From Sycon ciliatum (taxonomy: Eukaryota > Porifera > Calcarea > Leucosolenida > Sycettidae), in NCBI RefSeq assembly GCF_964019385.1, contig NC_088649.1, positions 9,609,552-9,673,551 of the forward strand: a stretch of 64,000 bases of DNA, read 5' to 3'. A program made the position numbers and the translations under genes. The notes under the pieces were generated by a model, which had not been told where the DNA came from, did not search any database, and saw only the letters and a program-made list of their open reading frames with translations. Of the stretch, positions 43,317 through 54,109 are shown piece after piece. Each line of letters opens with the position of its first letter. The stretch's first letter is position 1.

Positions 43317-44651
43317 TAGGTGTTGGCGGATAATGCTCCGTAATATGGGATATAATGCTTTCAGTAATGCTCCGCAAAAGGCCATATAATGCTCCAAATA
43401 ATGCTGATAATGCTCTGCCGGATGGAATATAAACTCCAGAACCTTGCGGTATCGGGCTAAGAAAAACGCTATAATATTGCACCCATGCTATGCCACATAG
43501 AACGCACAATCTGGATCCGCCGCAGAGACTCGGCTGAACTAACGGCCTCAGTAAGACCGGTGCCGGTTAGAGCCTTCCCAAGTCGTTTCTGATACGCCAA
43601 GAAGGACTCCTTGATCAGCTTCTGCCTCTGAGTTTCCCTCTCCAAACGGGACTTTCCTTGTTTGTGTCTGGCAGCAGCAATATGGGACATAACTATACTC
43701 TTCTTCCCTGACAATGTTGTATGGCATGCCAGGCACACTAACTTGCCACAGTCGCTTTTGAGCGGCTCCGCACCCGTGTTTCGGCACTGATGGCCACTTC
43801 AGTGCTCTGTCAATGAGCTACTCGCGTCCTTTTGGAAACATTTTCAGACTTGGTAATACATGTAGCTGTTTTCTGAAAAGACCGCTTCCTCGCTATCGCG
43901 GCAGGATCTGCAGTTTCCAACTCGACGACGTCACTATCATCAGAGGACTCCGCCAAAAGCCGCTCATCTGGAGAAAGCCCAGCTTCCTCCCAATCCAAAG
44001 AACGGCATCGCGGCGAGTGGCTGCTAGTTAGCTGGTCTTACACAATGGTCAATGTCCGGTGAAAGTCCAGCGTTACTCTTCGACAAAGACATGGACTCTT
44101 GCTTCGATGAAAAATGTTTTTTTGTAACATTGTGGACGGTAACCGGGTAAGATCTGGAATGTGTGCGTGTGCGCACCTCCACTGTTCCATGCTGCCTGCT
44201 GGCTCACATTTGTTTCGTTGGTTCGGCGTTGTTACCATGTTACCAGGCCGGATCTTCAAAAGTAAAGTTGCTGGCCGAAGATAGACTTCCGGGACCGGAA
44301 GTTTTTGAGAGCACTGTGCTGGACCGCAACTACATGTAGCACTATTGCATGCAGTATACCAGGTATACTGGGCCTGGCACTGCGTGCCACGATCTGCTTG
44401 GCACCATGCATGATGTGTGCGGTGGTCTATCGCTTGTAGTAATACATCGCGTATGTAATAAATGTTGCCAATCAAAGACCAACGCTATAGCCGATACGAA
44501 TCTGTACATGAAGATGTGCGTAGATCTACTATGCAGTCATGTAGAACGTCGTATAATGCCATTTGTGGCCTCGTAATGCTTTATAATGCTCGTAATGCTC
44601 CAGGTGGTGTATAATGCTCGATATAATGCCGGCATTATCGGCCAACACCTA
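43317..44651. mobile_element. hAT element with BED-like reading frame, 1,335 bp
   Basis: The left end is TAGGTGTTGGCGGATAATGC and the right end, reverse complemented, is TAGGTGTTGGCCGATAATGC. The perfect target duplication is CATGTAGC at 43309-43316 and 44652-44659. TAATGCTC/TAATGCC motifs cluster within 130 bp of both ends, as transposase-binding sites do in hAT elements. The interior carries minus-strand frames with a BED-type zinc finger but no DDE/hATC catalytic region, so the element is internally deleted or a captured-domain derivative. Confidence 0.9.
43469..43998 (-). pseudogene. BED-zinc-finger-like protein remnant inside the hAT element
   Basis: The upstream frame (43810-43998) starts MDWEEAGLSPDERLLAESSD and carries an acidic stretch and basic KR motifs. 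The downstream frame (43469 to about 43790) has CGKLVCLACHTTLSG ... IVMSHIAAARHKQGK, which fits C-x2-C ... H-x4-H of BED or CGGBP1-like fingers, followed by a basic helix. The two parts are in different frames, so an intron or a frameshift lies near 43800. BED fingers give DNA binding in hAT transposases. I infer a truncated transposase N-terminus or a host-like binder; the catalytic part is absent. Confidence 0.6.
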
Positions 44652-44843
44652 CATGTAGCCCTGCATTTCACAGAATCACGGCATGTAGGGGCGATCTGAC
44701 AATAAAGCAACTCAGGTTTTGGTCCCGGATCCCCCAATGAGCGATGGGTTAGAAATGAAAGAAAAGAAAGAAAAAAATTGCCAAAATTGCGGAAACACAT
44801 TTCTCAAAATGCGAAGACTCCACTGTAGCCATCCACTATATCC

Positions 44844-45040
44844 ATACATCTTCACAACACTCTCCAAACGGTCTCTGGGCTACACCAATCACTAAAAGAA
44901 AAAAGAGATATTTAAAATTATTCGAATTTTCGGGCAAGGCCTTGTTGAAGATGGGCCTTGCCCGAAAAATTCGAATAGTTTTAATATCTCTTTTCCTTTT
45001 AGTGATTGGTGTAGCCCAGAGACCGTTTGGAGAGTGAAGA
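44844..45040. repeat. Long near-perfect palindrome, about 95-bp arms
   Basis: The left arm from CATCTTCAC through ACTCTCCAAACGGTCTCTGG, GTGATTGG-complement and TTCGGGCAAGGCC is mirrored on the right after a loop of about 12 bases (TTGTTGAAGATG). Mismatches are few (extra bases near the outer end and in the A-run). The transcript would form one long hairpin. Confidence 0.9.
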
Positions 45041-45145
45041 TGTAAGGATAAAATTGCGGAAAATACGCAAAAATAAACAAAATTGCCCAAAAAAGAGAGA
45101 TTGGCTTTGGCTGGTTTGGTAAGTATTTTGGTAAGTACAATCATG

Positions 45146-45492
45146 TATAGCCTTTGCTAGTATAGTATAGCCTATGCTAGTATAGTATAGCCTATGCTAG
45201 TATAGTATAGCCTATGCTAGTATAGTATAGCCTATGCTAGTATAGTATAGCCTATGCTAGTATAGTATAGCCTATGCTAGTATAGTATAGCCTATGCTAG
45301 TATAGTATAGCCTATGCTAGTATAGTATAGCCTATGCTAGTATAGTATAGCCTATGCTAGTATAGTATAGCCTATGCTAGTATAGTATAGCCTATGCTAG
45401 TATAGTATAGCCTATGCTAGTATAGTATAGCCTATGCTAGTATAGTATAGCCTATGCTAGTATAGTATAGCCTATGCTAGTATAGTATAGCC
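45146..45492 (+). repeat. 20-bp minisatellite, about 17 copies
   Basis: The unit TATAGCCTATGCTAGTATAG is repeated about 17 times almost without variation; only the first unit has CCTTTGC. No spacers. Homogeneity suggests recent expansion. Confidence 0.97.
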
Positions 45493-45904
45493 TGAGTATG
45501 CCTTGCATTCATGCCAGCAATGCTTGACAGGTAGATGTCCTACATTGTACTTGTCGCACGGTCCGTGAAGCCAGCATGTCTTGGGCAGGAGTAGGTACAG
45601 CTGTGCATGTGTGGTGTTACGGTTTTTTTTCTTAAGCCTCTTATACGGGCAATCACAGAACATGATTTCACTGGCCTGACCGCGGCAACAACTGCAAAGC
45701 AAAACAAAACAAAAAAATGCAAATAAAAATAAAATGAAACTTTACAATCTGCACACAATGATAACTCCATTTTTGAGATAGTCTCTGTTGATCAGTCAGT
45801 ATCCGTTTACGGTACATGTTGTAGTAGTCCGTACTATGGCATAGCGGATGCAGCCTGGGCGGCGCTACGTGTAGCTGTCACGTTTTTTTTTATTTTTTTA
45901 TTTT
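45493..45904. other. Intergenic, no gene supported
   Basis: No gene or complete element is recognised. Confidence 0.5.
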
Positions 45905-46460
45905 TTTACTACGTTCACATAACCAGCTCGAAAAGAATAAGGAAAGACAATGGTACGGAGACTAGGACAAACGTGACAACTAATGAGCAGGCGCTGCACC
46001 GAGACGCAGCAGTGATGGTGGGGCATTGATGACTCTGCCGACCTGAGGTCTCGGCGTCAAGGCCAAAAACACGCACCAAAAACAATGAAAAAAGAAGAAG
46101 ATAGAGCTGTACAGGTGAGAAAGATGCAAAAACCCAAGGCTTAACACGAGCGATTGTGGGGGAGAAACTGTCTTAGCGTCATACTATTCATAGGGAATCG
46201 ACTGCCCAGAGCCAGTTTGTGCTGCGAAGATGGCGGTAAACATTCGTTTTGAATGATTGCATTCTCTTGCTGTGGGGAGGCTGGGCTAGGAGAGCGGCAG
46301 GGAGGGAGTTCCAATCGCTGATGCTGCAGTGTGGGAACGAGCGCTTCAGTGCCAGCGGGGCAGATGCAGGCAGCTGGTGTTGGAGCTGGTGGTCATGGCC
46401 ACTGACAGCACCGTGCTCGCTGCGAGTTCTGGGGTTGGTAGAGATGATGTGGCGCGGTGG
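45905..46460 (-). pseudogene. LINE family A 3' end with C-terminal coding remnant
   Basis: The minus-strand frame 46188-46463 reads RSFPHCSISDWNSLPAALLA ... QSFKTNVYRHL, the typical LINE C-terminus. Downstream on that strand lies the 3' untranslated region shared with 3952-4057 and 30720-30945. Its upstream side abuts a pogo-like MITE at 46461. Confidence 0.75.
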
Positions 46461-46647
46461 CAATCAACTTCGCTTATAACGACAACCGGCGGGGCATCAG
46501 AAAAGTGTCTTTATTCGCGAAGTGTCGTTATACCCGAAGTCTCATTACTGTGTTACAGTTGGATGGGACTTTGCTCTGGGCATGAAATTTCTGTCGTTAT
46601 TCGCGAATTGTCGTTATATCCGCAGTCGTTATTAGCGAAGTTGACTG
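46461..46647. mobile_element. pogo/Tigger-like MITE, 187 bp
   Basis: The left end is CAATCAACTTCGCTTATAAC and the right end, reverse complemented, is CAGTCAACTTCGCTAATAAC. TA follows the right end; the left TA is lost. Internal TCGTTAT motifs repeat in both orientations. Confidence 0.65.
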
Positions 46648-47335
46648 TACTTCTTTGCGTAGCACGCAAAGAGTCGTGAAAACCTGAATGATAAACCCGT
46701 ACTACCCATACAAAATGAGCCGAGCATACAGTATGAATACTATGATACTGTATGTAGGCCCATGATTACTACATGTAGTTCTACTTTTTGAGCCGCATGC
46801 ACTCTGCTTAGCGCTAGCGCTGTCGACTCCGTCAGTGCATGCAGTAGCTAGCTGCAGTGTCAATACAGAATGAAATAATTATTATTAAATTTTACCCTTC
46901 GCAACGGAGTTGCAAAGCGTTGTGTACGTGTATGCATCGTTGTTGGTTCGTCCGCACCTCCGATCAGGGATTAGCCCTACCATACTGATAGCTTCTCACA
47001 CAGCTCTCAGTTTGTTGCAGAACGAGAGTGTAGGGTCGGGACAGCTCGTTTGTTCGGACACGCGCATCAGCATGCCCTTTGTAGACTACAACTGATTCAA
47101 TTCGATCGGTGTTGGCAGAGTGTTCTAGGCGATGCAGTCAGCCAGCGGTATAGCCAGCGGTCTTGTAACATATTGAGCGGAGAATTGCACCGTTGGGAGA
47201 AGCCATAAAGTTAGTTTTGCAGCTGGCAGGTGCGCGGTAGTGAACCGCGCGGGAACTACACACCGTGGTCTCCACCTCCTTCGTGATCCACATACTGTTG
47301 ACGAGGTACGGTCCGAATTTGCGTGTTTTATAATT
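46648..47335. other. Intergenic, no gene supported
   Basis: No domain-bearing frame seen. The stretch 46930-47050 resembles a degraded LINE fragment (LLVRPHLRSGISPTILIAS frame) but I cannot confirm it. Confidence 0.4.
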
Positions 47336-47358
47336 ATAATAATAATAATAATGACGAC

Positions 47359-47431
47359 TACACCATAGCTCAGTGGTTAGAGCATCGCTGGCTACAAGCG
47401 AGGGTCCCTGGTTCGAGTCCTGGTGGTGACA
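47359..47431 (+). tRNA. tRNA-like unit, probably SINE head, anticodon position CTA
   Basis: A 73-nt cloverleaf can be drawn. The D arm is GCTC/GAGC, the anticodon stem TCGCT/AGCGA is perfect with loop GGCTACA, the variable region is GGGTC, and the T arm is CCTGG/CCTGG with one mismatch and loop TTCGAGT. The acceptor stem pairs only 5 of 7. The A-box and B-box (GGTTCGAGTCC) are intact. AAT repeats on both sides and a shared downstream tail (see 24226) favour a tRNA-derived SINE over a working tRNA. Confidence 0.55.
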
Positions 47432-47515
47432 GTCAATTTTTTCTTCAGACTTTTCCCGTTTGTCTCTTTCCCTCAAAACCAGTTAAAATAATAATAATAA
47501 TAATAATAATAATTC
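47432..47515 (+). repeat. SINE body and (AAT)n tail
   Basis: TTTTTTCTTCAGACTTTTCC and following bases, then an (AAT)n tail. The body part recurs at 24226-24286. Confidence 0.5.
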
Positions 47516-47821
47516 GCGGGATTCGCGTTGGCATCGCTTGAATGATTATGTTCAGAAACACACAAACTAGCCTTCGCTTCCGCAGGCCACCACTATGCCT
47601 ATGCCTTGCACACCTTAGTGGCGAATGCAGACCTCACAAGTGAGTCAGGGGAGAGTAGGTGAGTCTCTCAACCAATCGGGCGTGTAACGGCCCATAACCC
47701 TGTAAACTGCATCCTTGTTACCCTCACTCCGAGCTGTGAGTACCCAGTTGACCGTGGGTGTCGGCGCAGTTCACCATACATAAAAAGTCTTTACTCACGT
47801 AAAAAGTCTTTACACGCTCCC

Positions 47822-47893
47822 TGCAGCGCGGGTCTCGAACTCGGGACCTCATGATTCGCAGGCAGGCCTGCAAACCAATCGGCCAGATGCGTT
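47822..47893 (-). repeat. tRNA-derived element, minus strand
   Basis: On the minus strand an A-box-like TGGCCGATTGG and a B-box-like AGTTCGAGACC are spaced as in a tRNA, with an anticodon-like loop CTGCGAA. The anticodon stem is degraded. Probably a second SINE family. Confidence 0.5.
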
Positions 47894-48176
47894 GGTATAA
47901 TAATTCCATTCAAATCATGAGATGGGAGTTTATCATTCCGGCTCGGTCTCCCATTACTCCAGGATCGAACAATACTGTACACGACCCAGGCAGAGTGTGA
48001 ATTATTTTGAAGGGGATGAAATGAAACGTTGGCCAGCTTGTCTTCAGCAGCGGTGGTTAGTTTATCTATCCCACAAAGTGCATGGTCTCTTGTCCGCGCC
48101 ATGCACGCTAAAACAATACAAGCATTAGCAGTTGCATGTCTTGTACATGTACATATTTACATGTTTGAAGGATCCG

Positions 48177-48651
48177 AGTTGTCATGTAGCGCCATCGCAA
48201 AGCTGTCACGGAGGAGCAAGCTCGGCTGGAAGTTGCCGCTAGTGGCCGATTCGAGCGCATCTGTATTGATGCACGGGTGTTCAACCCTTTTGCGTCTTCG
48301 AGTCGTGCCACCTCCCTCGCTGCTAGCTACAGACGCCATGAACAGGAAAAGCGCCGGAAGTACGAAGAGCGAGTACGCGAAGTCGAGCATGCCTCCTTCG
48401 TGCCTGTTGTGCTTTCTGCCTCTGGTGGCTATGGCAAGCATGCCAATGCGCTTTTCTCGCGGGTCGACTCTCTCCTGGCTGAGAAGAGCAAGGAACCATA
48501 CGTGCAGATTATCTTCTTGCTGCGCTGCCGCCTTGGGTTTGCCCTGGTTCGTTGTGGTGCCATGTGCCTGCGTGGCTCAAGGAGCATGTTTGCTCCTGCC
48601 GTGCCTGAGTCCCCTGCAGTGCTGGTGGTGGCTGAGGCACGCATCCAGTGA
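48177..48651 (+). pseudogene. Retroelement C-terminal domain fragment
   Basis: The frame FERICIDARVFNPFASSSRA ... SYRRHEQEKRRKYEERVREV then EHASFVPVVLSASGG ... LLRCRLGFALVRCGAMCLRG matches a C-terminal region common in invertebrate retroelement proteins (RVFNP ... YRRHE..KRR.Y..RVREVE..SF.PLV ... MCLRGSRS). It starts mid-domain and ends in a stop at 48651. There is no RT in the neighbourhood. Confidence 0.7.
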
Positions 48652-49199
48652 ACCTGCAGTGATCCTACTGAGTCGGTATAATCATTACTATATCCGATGA
48701 TTCGTTTTCTGTAATTGTGTTCATGCTGCACAAAATTAATGTGTTATTTTGCCCGTACAAGAGGCTCAAGGAGCTCATTCCTAAAAAAATTATCATGTAG
48801 TAAGAATGTTGGCATCAAGACCATCCCAATTCGAAAATTGCATTGCTATAAAAAATTCAGGGGTGAAACGATTACACTTTTCAACTATCGGTCAACCTAC
48901 CCTTGTATCAATTCGACTATCGATTATTAGCGCTGAAACAATTATATCGGTTATCCGTCTAATCGACCACTACGACGAAACGATTTCGATTATGCTGTCT
49001 GTTTCGATTACACGATTCTAAAGATTAAAAAAATAAAATAAAAAATAAAAACACTTGTGCAAGATTGTCATGTACTGTCGCGGATATGGAAATCCAGTCG
49101 ATTGACCGAGGCCGGCGCCCTCAGCGCGTACAGAACGAAACGTCGCTGCAGGCAGTGCACATGATCCGATGCGACCAGCGCGCTGCAGCGCATAAATGA
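48652..49199. other. Unassigned sequence with hAT-like motif
   Basis: AGGGGTGAAACGATTACAC at about 48859 resembles the end of a common hAT MITE type, and ACGATT/CGATTA motifs continue to 49020, but the second end and a duplication are not clear. Confidence 0.35.
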
Positions 49200-49757
49200 A
49201 TGTGTGAACGGACTCACGGCTGCATGGCCAGCGCCCTGGGGCCGCTAGACGTGCGACTGGATTTCCATGTCCATGACATATATAACAGGCTTGTAACGGT
49301 CAGCCATATTGCGATGAAGAAGGCATTTGGTTTAGATAGAATGACCCCAACTGCATTAGTTTTACAACGGTGTCATCTGTATTCGTTTGAGCAACGAGTT
49401 AATTTGAAACTATACGTTTTGGTCTATCGCTGCTTGTCATCAATTACTAGCCCCCTCCTTCAGTCACTGTTTCTCCTGCGTTCAGTTGGCCCGCACACAA
49501 ATGCTCGTACTCGTGGCCAGGATACAGCTGCCTTAGTATTACCTACTGTACATATTGGGTATGGACTGTGCTCAGTTTCTTTTCTGGCGGCAGGTCGGTG
49601 GAACACTCTTCCTCCAAACTGTCGTCAGGCACAATCTGCTGGTACTTTTGCTCACCTCACAAAGATTCACCTAGGGTTCCCTGTAACAAGGCCATGCCTA
49701 TTGGGACTCCCCTAGTCAAATAATAAATACTACTACTACTACTACTACTACTACATC
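49200..49757 (+). pseudogene. LINE C-terminus with (TAC)n tail
   Basis: A 171-codon frame reads LYSFEQRVNLKLYVLVYRCL ... GRWNTLPPNCRQAQSAGTFA then HLTKIHL, the C-terminal segment of CR1/L2-like LINEs. After the stop come CCCTAGTCAAATAATAAA and a (TAC)n tail. The tail and last 60 bases are shared with 17970-18118. Confidence 0.8.
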
Positions 49758-50281
49758 AGTACATGACTGACTGTATCTACATGTCCACGACATCAGTACA
49801 TGAACACCTGTATCTTCAGTAGTAGGATACGATAATTTTTTTTACGTACATTTTAGATCGACAGTGCATGTACACATGTGCAATATACTTTGTCCTTTTC
49901 CTCTTTTTTTGTTGTTATGCACATGCTTTCCAGTCTAGTAGGGCTGTGTATAGAAAAAATAATATAGTAATAAAACAATAAACTGACTTTCTGCACCCGC
50001 ACATTTCTAGGACGCAGTAATCGATATCATAATCCATATAGATACAGCTCTAAACTTCTGTCCTTTCCTCCCTCCCTTTCTCCCGACACCTTTCACCATT
50101 ACTGCTAGCCTACACGCGTATACACATTTTTAGCTCTTTTTTTCCACACTCTTCTCATCGCTCTTCTCATCGCCTTCCTACAGCACCACACTGCATATCT
50201 ACTCGTTTCAGTTTTTGTTGGCATTAGTTGAATGCTTTCACCCTGAGGATGGGCCATACCCGAAAAATTTGGTGAATTCTA
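49758..50281. other. Intergenic, no gene supported
   Basis: No gene. CTGAGGATGGGCCATACCCG-AAAAA at 50243 resembles the loop region of the palindrome at 44844 and Penelope-type hairpin motifs. Confidence 0.45.
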
Positions 50282-51023
50282 TTACTTCCTCCGCCCAGGC
50301 AAAATTTTCGCTTATCTCCTTCAGCCCAATGACAGGGGTCTGACAGCAATCACACAAATCTGCTGGTTCAGGCACACCAGTTCCAAACAAGTCGGCAAAG
50401 TCGGCAAAGAGTAACGAAACACCTAAAGTAGAGCGGGTTGAACGCGAGTGAACTGGTAAAAAAGACACGAAGTCAGTCACTGGTCAAGGTGGGAGCTGCT
50501 AGAGCACCACTGGAGTACAGAGCAGAGGTGTCATGTTGCAAAAAGCCAGGGTATTTGTTTGCATCCGGCACAAGATGTGTGCACGGTAAAATGACGTGAG
50601 CTTGAAGCTGGGAAAGCCACTCAGCGACGCTCGCCCACATACTGCAAAATGAACCAGAATCGGCGCTGGGCAAAATAGGGGGAAAAGAAAGGCTTCGATG
50701 ACAGGGTTGTCACGCACCCTGCTCATTCGCCTGATATCAACGTGAATAATCCTGCAAAGCGCCGCTGAGCTCGTCAGCTTCAGCTGATAAGAAACACGAC
50801 CGATCGTACTCATGAAGGAGGTGAGTACTACCCGACAACAAATGCTGCGTCGGCTGATGACAAAGGATGACTTCAACATTTTTCGACTTGGAGAGTTTCT
50901 CTTGATGTTCAACGGCTCCTCAACTCATTCTGAGTCGTTATAAGCCATTCTGAGAACCTGGAATGTATCAGTAAAAAGTGTAAAGATAAGCGAAAAGTTT
51001 GCTTGGGCGGAGGAAGTACTTAT
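50282..51023. repeat. Inverted-repeat-bounded segment, about 740 bp
   Basis: TTACTTCCTCCGCCCAGGCA at 50282 is mirrored by the complement near 50985-51023 (GATAAGCGAAAAGTTTGCTT). The interior has minus-strand frames without recognisable domains. It may be a non-autonomous element; no target duplication was found. Confidence 0.5.
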
Positions 51024-52489
51024 TTATCATGAAGTGACCTGTGCAACGAAGAGATCGTATTTGGAAAGTTCAAGTTGAGGTACCCAATTCTAAAAGTGTT
51101 CAATTAAGTTAAGTTAAGGGATGTAGCGGGTTTTGCGTTCCAGCTCTTCACATGTACAGTAATGACATTGATGAGCTCGTGAATTTATCTATCTACATGT
51201 GTTCAACAAATACCACATCTGCTGACATGACAATTGACTACCAATAATGACACTGGTAGGTTGGGTGAGAGCCAGTCATGGCAGAATTGAAAGGCATCAC
51301 AAACCATGGAAAGCGAGAGAGAAAAAAAGAATATAGAGAACAAGATCAATCAGAAAATGGCGCCATAACAAGGAGGAATTGCGCGCTTTTTTCCAGCTAA
51401 CGCACAAAACAGCAGCGAATTTGAAAATGAAACTGCCTTGGTTATTGGGTCCACAGAGCACAGAGGCTGGTAGGAAGCAGTTGTAACATATTGTATGTCT
51501 CCTGGTCTTCTGACTGCCATATTTCCTGCTGTCATGGTGTTTCTAGATCTGTGGGAATTGCACCATTGGCAAGTGGCTGATTGTCGCATCAGATGTCGGG
51601 TCGGTAAGCTTTCGGTATGTTCATCAGTGATTTAGTTCAAACTCCACATGTGCATTGTACACCAATTGTATGGCCTTCAAATTATCACTCATGTTGCTAA
51701 GAGTCCACGTACGTCATGCGCATACGCCGTTGCACCATGCATTTTTAGGTACTGTAGGCCCGCAGCCACGCCCCAAAGATAACTTTTTTTCGATTCTTGA
51801 TTTTCCTACTGCAATGCATACATGAAATCCTAGAGCGCACAACTGCTATGTCGTGATTCTAGTCATGTACGACGAAACATCGATGCACATGTGAAACTTG
51901 CGTGGTGGCCCCCGTTCTTGTGCCTTGTCTGAAGGTGTTTCAGTGAGAATTTTTGGCGATGTTTTGTCTTGACTAATACCTTAAGAAAAGGGCTTCTCGA
52001 CCAAACGGTCATAGTGGGTGAATGAGGCCGACCCAGGGATAACAGGAGCCAACTTGGAGAGAAAATATAATTTTTGCCATGTCCGGTAATGCTGGTAGTG
52101 TATTGATGTTGTTCAAAATTGCACAGCTGTTTCCTACCAGAATCATGTCAGTCCCGAAAAATGGGAAGGATTGAAACACTTTGTAGAAAAGAATAGGGAC
52201 CAAGGGACTACAAGTTACTCTTCAGGTACTCCCTCATTGTAACGAGTCCGGGTGGTACATAAACCCCATTAGTAAATATAAATCTGAAAGTACGAGCTGA
52301 AAGTCTCAGCTGTGAAGGACGTTGGCGGATGTTCATGCATGTCACTGACGGTACTGGCAAGACCATTGGACAATGTTATCGTTATAACTTAGAACCTTCC
52401 AAGTTGGAAGGCTGTTGGGGTGCACATCTAAGATGTGCTGGAGCTGTTAGGCAGTTAGTTGTCGAACGTCAGTACAGTCGGTCAGTGTC
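51024..52489. other. Intergenic, no gene supported
   Basis: I see no gene or complete element. GACCAAGGGACTACAAGTTA at 52198 resembles one arm of the foldback repeat at 52553. Confidence 0.5.
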
Positions 52490-52730
52490 GTGCAATGTTA
52501 TCGCATGAGCTGATTGTTTAGTAACGGGTGGTGTTAGTGGACATTATGGCGTAACTTGTAGTTCCTTGGTCCTTTTTATTTGCTATAGATTTTCCTTTGC
52601 TCTTCATCTGAGTCCATTATCGAAACACACCTTCATAGTTAAACCCTTATTTGAAATTGGACTCGGATGGAGAGCCAAGGGTTAATATATAAAAATAAAA
52701 AGGACCAAGGAACTACAAAGTTTCGGATAG
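52490..52730. repeat. Foldback repeat, copy 2 of the 18290-18480 family
   Basis: Inverted arms AACTTGTAGTTCCTTGGTCC (52553) and its complement ending about 52726 flank about 110 bp. The left flank TTATCGCATGAGCTGATTG is shared with 18390. Confidence 0.65.
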
Positions 52731-53272
52731 CACCAGAAACTCCTGGGCGATCATTCTCGATTCCCTCCTGGTGTATTGAAATCGCTGCAGTCGGTGTTTC
52801 CTGGGTAGAATTTCAGCAAACACACCATCCAGAAACTCGTTCAGCAGCACAAGCGTCGCATCATCCAGTTCGTGGGAACGTCGGGTGAAAACCCCTACAG
52901 CCACCATTCTGGCAGTTGCACTGTGCACGGGAGATGCAAAGGCGATCGTCAAAACCGGTCCTATGGATTGAAAAAATCAAGGAAGGGCAGCGTAGCTTGA
53001 AGGAAACAAAAGAACTGTCGGTGTTTTGCAGGGTGGCGCAATTGCCGATGCGCCCGGAAACACCAGCAGCGATGAAAACTAGAAGGTCCGCCCAAGAGAT
53101 GATACAGTAGTTATCTATATACCGTTTCTTGGTTGATTTTTTAGTTCTAGTGCTCATTTGTACAAATGCTTGAGTTTTCAAGTGAAGCGCACATTTTAAT
53201 AAGTCGGACCAAGTAGATGATAAAATCAAAATCAAATCAACGACCCATCAGCATAGATAAATAGTTAAGCAA
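52731..53272. other. Intergenic, no gene supported
   Basis: Short frames on both strands, none with a domain. Confidence 0.5.
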
Positions 53273-53335
53273 TGCTGTAGACAGCAAGCTGTTTCGGCCA
53301 TAAAGGCCTCGCCAGTACAGGTACGAGCACCACAG
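53273..53335 (-). ncRNA. Hammerhead-ribozyme-like hairpin, copy 3
   Basis: On the minus strand stem I is CTGTA/TACAG perfect, stem II GGCC-TTTAT-GGCC perfect, then GAAA, and stem III ACAGC/GCTGT perfect. The first core box reads CTGGCGA rather than CTGATGA. Stems are intact where the core is mutated, the opposite of copy 2. The element downstream is unrelated to the LRR unit. Confidence 0.6.
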
Positions 53336-53366
53336 ACATTAAGAGAGCACGTTTGATTATTATTAT

Positions 53367-53643
53367 TAGTGGTGTGCACGGGTAGTCGGGTACCCGTGAG
53401 GACCTCGGGTAAACGGGTACCGAATCGTACCAGAAAACCCAAAGTTGCAGATGCCATCATGTAGAAAGAGTAGAGAGAGAGGTCTACAGTGCACGTGTGC
53501 AAATAATTCACGCATGTCTAACCAGTGTGTAAGGGAAGGGGCCGGTGTGCATTGTGGTCTTACCATGCGAACATTACCCGATCGGGTACCCGTGCTACCT
53601 GTGGACCCGATACCCGAGGAAAATGCTACCCGACTCAGCCCTA
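53367..53643. mobile_element. hAT-type MITE, 277 bp
   Basis: Starts TAGTGGTGTGCACGGGTAGT and ends in an imperfect complement (GACTCAGCCCTA). GGGTACCCG motifs lie at both ends. The flanks are ATTATTAT on both sides (53359-53366 and 53644-53651), an 8-bp duplication, though in AT-repeat context. Confidence 0.65.
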
Positions 53644-53652
53644 ATTATTATG

Positions 53653-53990
53653 CTTTTTAGGAATGAGTTTGCTCCCACACTGGAGCTCGCGCTATTCCGC
53701 CGACTTGACTTGACACTTGACTGACTCACGACTGCCATCCAGTCCAGAGCACACGAGAAATCCATCGAACCTTCGACTTGGCAAACCTGCAAGAAAGCAT
53801 CACTCCCTGGTCAATACACAGTGTTTCGGGGATTCACCCCTCATCAGTTGAACTTGAGTAGGCTGAGGAAGATTGTGCCTGAACAGCACCACTTATTTAG
53901 TGCTCTCCAGGCACAAACATCACCAGGGATACAAACTTACAGAGACGCTCCGTTTCCAGCGCGAAAAACACCTCGTGAACACCAGATAAC
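53653..53990 (-). mobile_element. Penelope-like pseudo-LTR, family 2, inverted
   Basis: Reverse complement of 54110-54385 and of 37433-37730. It contains CTGATGAGGGGTGAATCCCC-GAAAC on the minus strand. Confidence 0.7.
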
Positions 53991-54109
53991 AGCGTGAGTC
54001 AGTGTCGCTCCTGGACGGTGAAAACAGACGTCGAGGACCCTGGGCCATTCACAACGCTGTCACCTCCAAACCAGCTAGTCGCCAGCCCGAGCTGGGCACA
54101 ATAGAAGGA

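Noticed and set aside
45146-45492. Regular short repeats that could suggest a CRISPR array (also 384-554)
   Set aside because: The units are directly contiguous with no unique spacers, and the genome is eukaryotic.
48029-48700. 223-aa plus-strand frame
   Set aside because: Another frame in the same place carries the retroelement domain, so this is its shadow.
48859-49020. Possible hAT MITE starting AGGGGTGAAACGATTACAC
   Set aside because: No convincing second terminus or 8-bp duplication could be found.
50499-50912. 137-aa minus-strand frame
   Set aside because: Cys/Phe-rich without a recognisable domain; it lies inside the inverted-repeat-bounded segment.
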